Shown one piece after another: positions 56,256 to 64,000 of a DNA stretch of 64,000 bases. Source of the stretch: Guillardia theta CCMP2712 (Eukaryota > Cryptophyceae > Pyrenomonadales > Geminigeraceae). The stretch covers positions 150,294 through 214,293 of the forward strand of contig NW_005434561.1 of assembly GCF_000315625.1 (NCBI RefSeq). The letters run 5' to 3'. Every line of letters begins with the position of its first letter. Positions within the stretch are counted from its first letter, which is position 1. The translations under genes were made by a program, and so were the position numbers. The notes under the pieces were generated by a model. The model searched no databases. It worked only from the letters and a program-made list of their open reading frames with translations, and had not been told where the DNA came from.

Positions 56256-56298
56256 TTTACTCAAAGTTAAGTTTAAAAATCAGTACGAGGACAATCTG
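56256..56298. repeat. third copy of the dispersed 37-bp repeat
   Basis: TTTACTCAAAGTTAAGTTTA then AAAATCAGTACGAGGACAATCTGG, same orientation as 51710-51746, with no partner arm seen nearby. Confidence 0.8.
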
Positions 56299-56428
56299 GC
56301 CGCGAGAACCGGCCGGCGTGAGAGGCCTTCACTGACGGTTCAAGATGTTGGTGGTTCTTGGGGTGACTCAGCCTCAAAAGAATCTGGTCAGTGAGGTGGA
56401 GAGTGATTCGATTACCGTTGAAAGCGAT

Positions 56429-56614
56429 GATGGAACGTATGCCAGCCGTGCCAGTCAGATAGCGCCGAGTTAACAAAAACTCTCCTGTAAACCAAGACGA
56501 CTTACGTGGCGAGGCGGCATGTAGTACGTGGGATGAAGAGGGGACTTTCCTAGCCGTCTTGCTAAGGTCCTCTCATGTCTGGATGCTTGGGTTTCACATC
56601 CTAGCATACAGTCT
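56429..56614. repeat. 186-bp direct duplication, copy 1
   Basis: Matches 57647-57835 almost base for base; copy 2 has a few extra bases after TAAGGTCC. Starts GATGGAACGTATGCC and ends CATCCTAGCATACAGTCT. Confidence 0.9.
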
Positions 56615-56760
56615 ATCTCTCATGTGCTCCTCAATGCTGGTTTTTGTGTGCATTAAACTTGAAACTCGGTCTTGAGCAAAAACTGTCTTGTTACAACTAA
56701 GGTCGATGTGACGTCTGCGTGACTTTGGACTAGTACAAGTCTAACAAACTTGTATTCCGT
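56615..56760. repeat. ~146-bp inverted duplication, copy 1
   Basis: Reverse complement recurs at 58104-58243. It directly follows the direct repeat copy 1, so the block 56429-56760 has been split and partly inverted around 57.6-58.2 kb. Confidence 0.85.
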
Positions 56761-57646
56761 CGGTTATGGGCCCCGATTACATGCTCAATCATGTTGATCT
56801 TATATTTGGTTAGTTGAATTGTTTACTGGAGTTTTTTTCTTTCTTGGTATTGTTTTCCCGTTGCTGTTGAAAATTCATGCAAATTCTATCAAGCTTTACA
56901 CATTCGGATGACTCCTCTCTTCAATCAGGCTCTCTTTCTAGCCGCAAGTTGTTTAGGCCTCTCATCTCAGCCTCAATTTGTTTGATTGATCTTCGAATAG
57001 GAAAAACAAGCCTTTCCCCAGCCAGATTGGTCGGTCGAATATCTGCTTAACCGTGTGGAAACGCACTTGAAGCTGATTCGATTCTTATTTTTCTTGATCT
57101 TTGAGTAGGATCAAATGGAACTACCAGGAGATCTGGCGGAAGTTTTCATGTCATGGAGCTAGGCTGTGGCATGCATAACTGGAGCTACTTCTGGATCGGC
57201 GAACAAGGTACAACTGCACAACAATCTTCGAATGCCTTGAAACGGATGTTCCATCTCGCGGCAGCAATCTCTGGTCACAAGTTCTTTACGGTTCAAAATT
57301 TATCTTTTGGTCTTCAAATGCCGGCGGGCACGCTCTCTCTCTCTCTCTCTCTCTGTTATCTGAACTCCGAAGTTCTCTCCTCAGACTCTCTTATCTTATC
57401 CTCCTTCTCTCGTCATCAAGTTGCATCAGCTCGCCAGGCATCTCCCTTATCTCTGCACTGCACATCTAATAGCCCTGCATGAAAATCTTCTTCAGAATGG
57501 ACAATCCTTGAATGGTTATTGCCCACTCAGCATGACTGTGAACTTGACGTTGTATCATCGTATCTTGACTTGGATCTGCTGACATTCTTGTTTGTGTGAC
57601 TTTCTGACGTCCGATGTAACGTACTATTTCAGAAACTCGGGGGGAG

Positions 57647-57835
57647 GATGGAACGTATGCCAGCCGTGCCAGTCAGATAGCGCCGAGTTAACAAAAACTC
57701 TCCTGTAAACCAAGACGACTTACGTGGCGAGGCGGCATGTAGTACGTGGGATGAAGAGGGGACTTTCCTAGCCGTCTTGCTAAGGTCCGGCTCTCATGTC
57801 TGGATGCTTGGGTTTCACATCCTAGCATACAGTCT
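57647..57835. repeat. direct duplication, copy 2
   Basis: Partner of 56429-56614. Confidence 0.9.
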
Positions 57836-58038
57836 GGCCGGCTGCTCTTACTACGGGCCGGCTGCTCTTACTAAGGGCCGGCTGCTCTTACTAAGGGCCG
57901 GCTGCTCTTCAGGCTTACCGTGCCCGCACCGTCTAAGGGCCGGCTGCTGAAGAGTCTTACTAAGGGCCGGCTCAGTGCTCTTACTAAGGGCCGGCTCTGC
58001 TCTTACTAAGGGCCGGCTGCTCTTACTAAGGGCCGGCT
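57836..58038. repeat. GGGCCGGCTGCTCTTACTAA tandem repeats
   Basis: Roughly nine copies of a 20-bp unit, with shortened variants and one 40-bp interruption. Sits between duplicated blocks and runs into a telomere-repeat patch. Confidence 0.9.
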
Positions 58039-58055
58039 CCTAAACCCTAAACCCT
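58039..58055. repeat. interstitial telomere patch, CCCTAAA orientation
   Basis: CCTAAACCCTAAACCCT. Confidence 0.9.
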
Positions 58056-58103
58056 CTCTGAGCTCCATTCGCTCAGAGAGTCAAACAGGTCGCGTCTCGC
58101 TTG

Positions 58104-58243
58104 ACGGAATACAAGTTTGTTAGACTTGTACTAGTCCAAAGTCACGCAGACGTCACATCGACCTTAGTTGTAACAAGACAGTTTTTGCTCAAGACCGAGT
58201 TTAATGCACACGGAAAACCAGCATTGAGGAGCACATGAGAGAT
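58104..58243. repeat. inverted duplication, copy 2
   Basis: Reverse complement of 56615-56760, starting ACGGAATACAAGTTTG. Confidence 0.85.
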
Positions 58244-58320
58244 GCTGCGAGCAAGTTCAAGAGTCTTGGTATAGCAACCGGAGTGCTGTACAATACACGC
58301 TGGGCGAGCGCTCTTAGGAC

Positions 58321-58344
58321 GGTTTAGGGTTTAGGGTTTAGGGG
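58321..58344. repeat. interstitial telomere patch, TTTAGGG orientation
   Basis: Three consecutive TTTAGGG units. Confidence 0.9.
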
Positions 58345-58599
58345 CAGGAAGGAAGAAGGGGGACCGGGATTGGAATTGGAACGGGCCCGGAGGACAGCGT
58401 TACTGAAAACAGCTAATACGGAAGCAACCAGGCCCAAGGGGCCTATAGGCCCACAATGGGCCAACCTCCCAAGGTTGGGAACCCCTTTAGACGGATCATT
58501 AGGCGAGAGATGAGCGAAGAGCAATAGTTCTTAGCTATGAAACTCTTGACTAAGAGTCTAATAAACTCAAATGATGATAATAATAATAATAATTACTGA

Positions 58600-58615
58600 G
58601 GGTTTAGGGTTTAGG
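58600..58615. repeat. interstitial telomere patch, TTTAGGG orientation
   Basis: GGGTTTAGGGTTTAGG; left flank of the next gene pair. Confidence 0.85.
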
Positions 58616-58830
58616 AGGCCGCCCCCATATCGGTCGGGGCATTGCTTCTTGACATTGTTGTCGAAGGGGGGTTATTAGTGTATCATGGGGTGGTTTTGGG
58701 TTTCGAATTTTTATATTGAGAAAAGTTAGTTATCAGGACTTGGTCTATTCATATATGTTGTTTTCACTGGATTTTACATGTTTTTAGTTTTTGATTATGG
58801 TACTAAATCGCTCTTTTTCCTTTTGTATCC

Positions 58831-60130
58831 ATGACCCGTATTGTGGGTTGGGGTACCAGGGGCATCATCTCTCCTCTTGCTTCTCTCTCCTCTTCACGCA
58901 TACTCCATAAGTCTGTCGCTGATCGCGGCTGTAACAGACTTGACAGTGAGATGCGTTCTCCAAGTCTGTTACGACACCCAGCATTAAAAGGACGAGAGAG
59001 AATCAGAATTTCTTGTAGCGTCGCCCAACCAGACGACGTGGACGACGAACATGGCAATGGTGTACCCCAGACTCTCAAGCTACCATTCTTCTTTCAAAGG
59101 ATGTTCGTTAACAATAGGCCACAGAAATCTAATCCCGGTGTGTTTTACGACGAAACAAGCCATTTGAGTTTTGCCTTGCAGCCATCCATGCCAGGGGAAT
59201 CTCCTTCTTGGACGTAAACAAGCAAAATCGGTACGGTTTGATCAAAGAGGTTTCAAATGATTTTGTATCAGTTTACATTCTGTACACCAAGGATGTTTTG
59301 CACGAAGTTCAACAGAATATCAAATCTCCAACAAGGTTGATTCAGATCAGAGATCGCATGGATGATTTCCACTGCTTGCAAAGCAGTTACATGGATGAGG
59401 TTCCAATGCAAGACATTCAAGGAATAGTGTCCATCAATTGTGCGCAAGTTTCTCTTAAAGGAATCTCGATGAAAAGCTTCAAGGCTCATTGTCGGGTGGT
59501 TGTATTTTGGCGTATCTGAACGCAAAAGTCAGGAATGTCAAGTTTCTTTCTTCAAGTCTTTCAAACTAACGGCGGATCATCTGCCAGAATTATTTTAACG
59601 TTTTGAACCGACATGTCCATATCGTTGATTCATTGTATTGGGAATTGTCCAAAGTCAGGCACAGTCTGCATAAATGGTTGCAGCTCAGAGGAAAACCCAA
59701 GGTTCGAAGTTTGGAAGCAGCAAAAGAAGCTCCCTTACGGTTCAATGTCGAACTTGCGGATGTGAACGCAATCTTGTTTTTATTGAAGCTTTGTCAAGCA
59801 GAAAATCAACAGGCCAGTGAGATCCAATGTTCGTATGTAAGCTACAGTACACTCGTCACATGCTCTTGGATCATACCTGAGACATCTTTGAAGTCATCCA
59901 TCGTGCAACGGTATTTGAATATACCATTTAAGGAGTGCCCTCTCGAGCTTGCAAACTCTTCAGGATCGCTTTACGTAGAGGGGCCGTTAACGATTAGCCT
60001 AAAGCGCTACACATGGATGGAATGGCAAAGAGATTTGGAGGTTCCCACCAATTACACAGAACGTATGAAATTTGCAGATTACGGCTCCGGAAGTTTCCGC
60101 CTTTGCGAAATCTTAAACTTTAACATTTAA
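58831..60130 (+). CDS. three-exon protein, unknown
   Basis: Model 58831-59137, 59182-59495, 59588-60130, all in phase, 387 residues from ATG 58831. Introns are 44 and 92 nt with normal GT-AG ends; joining them removes all internal stops, so the gene is intact, not decayed. The N-terminus is Ser/Arg-rich, the middle beta-rich (ISFLDVNKQNRYGLIKEV, FVSVYILYTKDVLHEV), loosely recalling a BAH-type fold, and the C-terminus has Trp and Tyr clusters (LKRYTWMEWQRDLEV). No catalytic motif is recognised. It converges on the next gene with only 81 bp between stops; the pair is framed by telomere patches at 58600 and 61342. Confidence 0.6.
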
Positions 60131-60211
60131 TTTATTACATACCGCCTAAACCTCCCTCTAAAAATCTTTTGTACTCAATTCCCTTTTTCTCTAAATTGTG
60201 CCAACTGTTCA

Positions 60212-61300
60212 TCAATAACAAAGAAATGGCATAATACGACCACGCTGCCTCGAATGTGCAATGCGACGCTTTCCGCTCATGAAAGCATTGATTTCTGTTA
60301 AGGCTTGAGCAAATGAAGGTCTACCTTGCCAGCGATGTCTGTTTTCAACGTTCGACATATTCAACAATCCTAAAGGAATTCCACATTCTTCCATGATGCT
60401 TTCGAACTGATCACCGATATGGCCGACGCACAAGCTATGGAAGTAAAATGACTGTAACATCTTCACGTCCCCAACGACGTCTATATATTTCACACACCAA
60501 CTTCGAATCCTGGCTGGGATTTGCTTTGCTACTTCAAGATCAATTTTGTCTCGATGCTGTGTCATGAGTACGCTACTCAAAAAGGACCATTCTTCAACGA
60601 CTTCATGCCATTTTTGTCTCTTCTCTGAATCAGTCTCATACAAGTAGTCAATAATCATTGGAGAATTCTTCAAAAATCTGGTACATTGCTCTCCATTCAA
60701 TTGCCTGCGACCAGATTTGTCGTTAAACTGAACTGAAACACCGCGAGATTGTAATTCATCGTTGATGAAGGCGAGCTTCCTCAATTGTACAGCTCTTTCC
60801 TGCAACGCACATATCATCGAGTTCACTATCCTTCCATGCATGTGCATCGTGCAGTGAATAAAAAACAATGGATTCATGCCTTGAATATTCTGTCTGCAAA
60901 TGGGAACACGGCGCAGCATAGGAAACTTTGTACCTGGGGGAATAACTTTGCTTGGGTCCATCAAAGATTCCATGACTCTTGCTTGATTCTGGGTATCCAT
61001 CATTTCTTGGAATTCAGCGTAATCCGTCTCGTGAAAGGACTTGAAACAGGCTGGTTTTTTTTCAACATCTCTCATTCCACCAATATCGAAAATGTACCAG
61101 TGACCTTGCATGTCTGATCTCATTATGAACAGAACACTGATCACTTTGTCTGGATGTCTACCTTCGCGGCGCTTCTGCATCCCACCAGCAGCCTTGCCAT
61201 CGAAAATTTGAATCCCATAAGTTTGCAGCTCCCGCAGTGCTGGTCCAAAGGGTACCCAAAAGCTTCGCTTAAAAACCTCAGGGCTATCAGGATGAGGCAT
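60212..61300 (-). CDS. unknown protein of possible mobile-element origin
   Basis: 362 residues from the first ATG (61300, complement); the frame upstream has only TTG, so an additional 5' exon is possible. It is rich in Met, His, Cys and aromatic residues (IHCTMHMHGRIVNSM; FYFHSLCVGHIGDQFESIMEECGIPLGLLNMSNVENRHR). The C-terminal arrangement, His/Asp-containing helices followed by a VENRHR segment, resembles the tail of some large DNA-transposase-like proteins, but I cannot name a family or identify a DDE triad. Faces the previous gene tail to tail. Confidence 0.5.
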   Translation of the reverse strand: MPHPDSPEVFKRSFWVPFGPALRELQTYGIQIFDGKAAGGMQKRREGRHPDKVISVLFIMRSDMQGHWYIFDIGGMRDVEKKPACFKSFHETDYAEFQEMMDTQNQARVMESLMDPSKVIPPGTKFPMLRRVPICRQNIQGMNPLFFIHCTMHMHGRIVNSMICALQERAVQLRKLAFINDELQSRGVSVQFNDKSGRRQLNGEQCTRFLKNSPMIIDYLYETDSEKRQKWHEVVEEWSFLSSVLMTQHRDKIDLEVAKQIPARIRSWCVKYIDVVGDVKMLQSFYFHSLCVGHIGDQFESIMEECGIPLGLLNMSNVENRHRWQGRPSFAQALTEINAFMSGKRRIAHSRQRGRIMPFLCY

Positions 61301-61341
61301 GTAAGCAATTGTAAGCAAACAAGAAGCCTTGATTCGCGAGC

Positions 61342-61361
61342 AACCCTAAACCCTAAACCCC
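61342..61361. repeat. interstitial telomere patch, CCCTAAA orientation
   Basis: AACCCTAAACCCTAAACCCC. Confidence 0.9.
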
Positions 61362-61466
61362 GGTTATTTCAGGCACCATGGCTGCACGCGTTGTGTAGGG
61401 GAAGCTGCCAGGGCGCCAAGGAAGCTGCAAGCGAGAGGTTTGTATACTTCAAATAGCTTTCTAAGT

Positions 61467-63614
61467 ATGGTTCTTCAGTATGATGAAAATGTTCGCAACA
61501 TGCTGTATCGGAGATCATGCCAATACACGCAGAGCGGACTTGTGGATGCCTCTGTCCTCGAAGCTGATCTCGTCGAGAGGGTGAAGAGCTTCGCGAAGCG
61601 TTATCCGAACAGCAGGACAGCCCAGGCTTGCAAGGCTGTGGAGGGATGTACCCCCGACGCTATCGCAGAAGCCATCCGCTCGACATGTCAGCAGGCACGA
61701 CGTGAGCTTCTACAAGAAGCAATGACTGGATGGAGTGACGCATCCAGAGAGTGGTTTATGCAGCAGATTGAAGAAGCCAAGAAGGAGAAGGTCGAGACAT
61801 ACACCGCCTCAGCAGGCAACGAGGTGACTTCCTTCATCTCCATGACTCTCCTGGGCATCTCCTCGGTGTATGTCAACCATGAAGAAAAGCTGAAGAAGAA
61901 ATTCGAAGAGATCGGACTGATCGTAGACTCAGTGCAAGAGAGTAAAGCAATCATGTGGAAGGCTCCGTATAGACCCGAGATAGCGAGTGCTGAGGAGATC
62001 CCGGTGACTGTTTCCTTCCTCCGCAATGCACAAGCGGAGAAGCTCTGGCAGGGAAGAGAGGACTTCGCGATCGATGGTCGCAAGTTCACAGCTGTACATG
62101 TGAGCATCGTGCACGATCGATCTTTCAAGATTCGAGCCAAGAGAGGACCCTGGGGCAAAGGGGGCAGCTTGGCAGAGCTGACCCATCTGTTAACCTTGGG
62201 CGGCATGACAACGGCTGAGATAGCTGCCGTCTATCGCTATCAGCTGCTGCGCCAGTCCCTTGCAGCGGTCCAACTCCAGCCGCTGGCAGGCATGCTGGTC
62301 GCTGGGGCGCCAGGCCAGCAAGTCCACAAAGGCTTAGGTCAGAAAGGCTTCGTCGCTGTAGGGGCCAACGTCATCTGGAGACAGAGGGAGGTGGAGTGGA
62401 TCGTCTCCTCGAGCTGCCCAGAGGCGAATGATACAGCATTTCGAGCTTTCCGAGAGAGCGAAGCGATGGAGGGAGTACACCTGACTCTGTTCAGCGAGGA
62501 CCCGAAGATCAGAGAGGCGCTCGCAGTCGAGTTGACAGCTGATCGCTTTGTGTCCAGAAATAAGTTGAAGAAGGCATCAAGGATGCAGAAGAAGGCAGGC
62601 GGCAAGGACGGCAAGGAGATCAAGATCATCATCAAGTCGACGGCGGCATCTGGTCGCTTCACGAGGAAGGAGATGGAGGGGCTGTGCAACGGCGGCAACA
62701 CGTCTATCGCAAGAGTCAAGAGAGTCTTGTTGGAGATCGCTAACAGGCTCGAGATCAAAGTTGAAGGCATCGACATGGAGGAGGATTTGAACACCAAGTC
62801 CTGGAACGGGTCCAAGCTATGCATCCTCCTCGGCTCCACGGAGGATGCTCGACGCATGATGAAGGAGCTGCCCTTCTATCTCGAAGGCGCAGCAACCAAG
62901 CTCGAAGCAGTCGGCTTCGACAAGGAGCCTGACTCTGAGGCGGCTGGTCAGCGGGGCACCAGCGACGCAGCGCAGCGACAGGAGGAAAGCGAGGGAGAGT
63001 GGCTGGAGTTTACAGACCTGGAGAGGATCACAATGGAGGCAGCATCTCCGTCAAGCCAAGAGGACATGCAGCTTGTCAGCGAGCTGTCAGCAGTCATCGA
63101 AGATGCAGCTTCTTTGAACGAGGCGGGGACGAGCGAGCCGATCAAGCTGGTCCTGGACAAGGCCGTTGGCAACCTCCACGACACCTTCTACTCTCCGGGG
63201 AGCCTGGAGTTCATGTCGCTGGGAGAGTGGGCGAAGACGCCAGAGGAGCAGGGAGTGGGACGCAACGTTCTCAAGGAGAAGCTGGGGAAGTGGCTGCAGA
63301 GCAAGCGCTGGACTCGCGTGCAAGGAGAGAGCAAGAAGGCAAGGAGGGGCAGCGCGTTCTCGCCACGGGCAACGGCAGCTGCTGAGCTTGAGCAGGAGGC
63401 GGAGAGCGACGACATAGAGCGTCGATCTCTTAGCTTCCTGTTTATAGCACTGAGTAAATTCGCAGAGATGCATGTGCTGGCCTGCTCGCTGAAGGTGGAC
63501 AAGAAGGACCGACTGCGGGTGGAGATGAGGGAAGATGACGAAGAAGAGGAAGACATGGAGGAAGAGCAAGGCGAGGGCGAGGAAGAAGACGGGGCGAGCC
63601 CGTACCGAGCTTGA
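61467..63614 (+). CDS. subtelomeric 715-residue protein, unknown
   Basis: I use ATG 61467; the frame extends to TTG 61440. No introns are needed. The first ~170 residues are helical (VEGCTPDAIAEAIRSTCQQARREL). The middle has alternating strands and helices, including a stretch like a small RNA-binding fold (SKLCILLGSTEDARRMMKELPFYLEG), and the C-terminus is very acidic (EDDEEEEDMEEEQGEGEEED). No reverse transcriptase, nuclease or zinc-knuckle motif is visible. It lies between two telomere-repeat patches and just before the 76-bp repeats and telomere array, so it may be a subtelomere-specific gene or the first ORF of a telomere-targeted element. Confidence 0.6.
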   Translation: MVLQYDENVRNMLYRRSCQYTQSGLVDASVLEADLVERVKSFAKRYPNSRTAQACKAVEGCTPDAIAEAIRSTCQQARRELLQEAMTGWSDASREWFMQQIEEAKKEKVETYTASAGNEVTSFISMTLLGISSVYVNHEEKLKKKFEEIGLIVDSVQESKAIMWKAPYRPEIASAEEIPVTVSFLRNAQAEKLWQGREDFAIDGRKFTAVHVSIVHDRSFKIRAKRGPWGKGGSLAELTHLLTLGGMTTAEIAAVYRYQLLRQSLAAVQLQPLAGMLVAGAPGQQVHKGLGQKGFVAVGANVIWRQREVEWIVSSSCPEANDTAFRAFRESEAMEGVHLTLFSEDPKIREALAVELTADRFVSRNKLKKASRMQKKAGGKDGKEIKIIIKSTAASGRFTRKEMEGLCNGGNTSIARVKRVLLEIANRLEIKVEGIDMEEDLNTKSWNGSKLCILLGSTEDARRMMKELPFYLEGAATKLEAVGFDKEPDSEAAGQRGTSDAAQRQEESEGEWLEFTDLERITMEAASPSSQEDMQLVSELSAVIEDAASLNEAGTSEPIKLVLDKAVGNLHDTFYSPGSLEFMSLGEWAKTPEEQGVGRNVLKEKLGKWLQSKRWTRVQGESKKARRGSAFSPRATAAAELEQEAESDDIERRSLSFLFIALSKFAEMHVLACSLKVDKKDRLRVEMREDDEEEEDMEEEQGEGEEEDGASPYRA

Positions 63615-63648
63615 GCTGAGCTCAAGGTAAGGAGAGAAGGTAGGAGGC

Positions 63649-63821
63649 GACCGAAGGCCAAGGTGAGGAGAGGCAACTCTCCTGACTGAGGCTGAGGAAG
63701 CTGAATGGAGGAGGAGTAGGTGGCGACCGAAGGCCAAGGTGAGGAGAGGCAACTCTCCTGACTGAGGCTGAGGAAGCTAAATGGAGGAGGAGTAGGTGGC
63801 GACCGAAGGCCAAGGTGAGGA
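63649..63821. repeat. 76-bp subtelomeric tandem repeat, ~2.3 copies
   Basis: GACCGAAGGCCAAGGTGAGG recurs at 63649, 63725 and 63801, with nearly identical sequence between. The third copy is cut by the telomere array. Confidence 0.9.
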
Positions 63822-63976
63822 GGGTTTAGGGTTTAGGGTTTAGGGTTTAGGGTTTAGGGTTTAGGGTTTAGGGTTTAGGGTTTAGGGTTTAGGGTTTAGG
63901 GTTTAGGGTTTAGGGTTTAGGGTTTAGGGTTTAGGGTTTAGGGTTTAGGGTTTAGGGTTTAGGGTTTAGGGTTTAG
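63822..63976. repeat. (TTTAGGG)n telomere array
   Basis: 155 bp, about 22 perfect units of the plant/algal-type telomere repeat, G-rich strand reading rightward as at a right-hand chromosome end. The window continues for 24 bp of other sequence (from GCAAAGTAGGG) after it. Confidence 0.97.
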
Positions 63977-64000
63977 CAAAGTAGGGTGCTATTTACCATC

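Larger units (their letters stand above)
55408..58830. other. 3.4-kb subtelomeric region without supported genes
   Basis: Begins as the promoter side of the UXS gene and passes into duplicated and repeat-rich sequence, detailed separately. Frames such as 57153-57482 lack convincing composition or splice sites. Confidence 0.55.

Overview
This window looks like the end of a nuclear scaffold from a cryptophyte alga, most likely Guillardia theta or a close relative. The evidence is: genes split by many short (about 40-200 nt) GT-AG introns; plant/algal-type TTTAGGG telomere repeats at the right edge; a leader with a signal peptide followed by a Phe at the likely cleavage site, as on proteins sent to a secondary red plastid; and an AT-richer block of polinton-like-virus genes embedded in a GC-richer host. 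The species name is inference; the eukaryotic, protist-like character is seen directly.

Layout. 1-8.5 kb is part of an integrated polinton-like virus (PLV). Left-hand rightward genes look virion- or membrane-related. A leftward block holds a frameshifted D5-like helicase, a small basic protein and a tyrosine recombinase, and it is bracketed by two ~134-bp inverted repeats. 8.5-11.5 kb is repeat-rich, with a 74-75-bp iteron-like array and a duplicated terminal exon. From 11.5 to 55.4 kb the window is host gene space: a phosphatidylinositol-phosphate kinase (PIPK) divergent from a protein carrying an IP3-receptor-type N-terminal domain; a small membrane-anchored protein; a CASD1/Cas1p-type O-acetyltransferase with its two domains in reversed order; a leucine-rich-repeat protein divergent from a plastid-leader 2OG-Fe(II) oxygenase; a large type I membrane protein built from 12-residue N-glycosylation-sequon repeats; a long coiled-coil gene; a PA14/PA-domain type I membrane protein; an ankyrin plus PARP-like protein; a long spliced gene with a beta-helix-like region; a Cys-rich protein bracketed by inverted repeats; a 10-exon single-span membrane protein; and UDP-glucuronate decarboxylase. 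From 55.4 kb on the sequence is subtelomeric: direct and inverted duplications, 20-bp repeats, five patches of telomere repeat in alternating orientation, three unrecognised genes, 76-bp repeats and a 155-bp TTTAGGG array.

The most striking feature is in the sequon-repeat gene (26624-32779, minus strand). Between its signal-peptide exon and its Cys-rich exon lie ten candidate microexons of 3, 3, 3, 21, 3, 9, 9, 3, 3 and 3 nt. Each has its own AG acceptor and GTAAG-like donor, and all preserve phase 0. Downstream, its repeat-coding exons are all symmetric phase-0 cassettes, and a three-exon block has been duplicated in tandem together with its introns; the assembly gap of Ns falls in one copy.

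Functional links are limited. The PIPK and IP3-receptor-like genes are divergent neighbours in related phosphoinositide chemistry. The acetyltransferase, UDP-xylose synthase and heavily sequon-bearing surface protein suggest secretory and cell-surface glycan biology, but clustering may be chance. Splice models were made by eye from splice sites and reading phase; several junctions remain open and are flagged.
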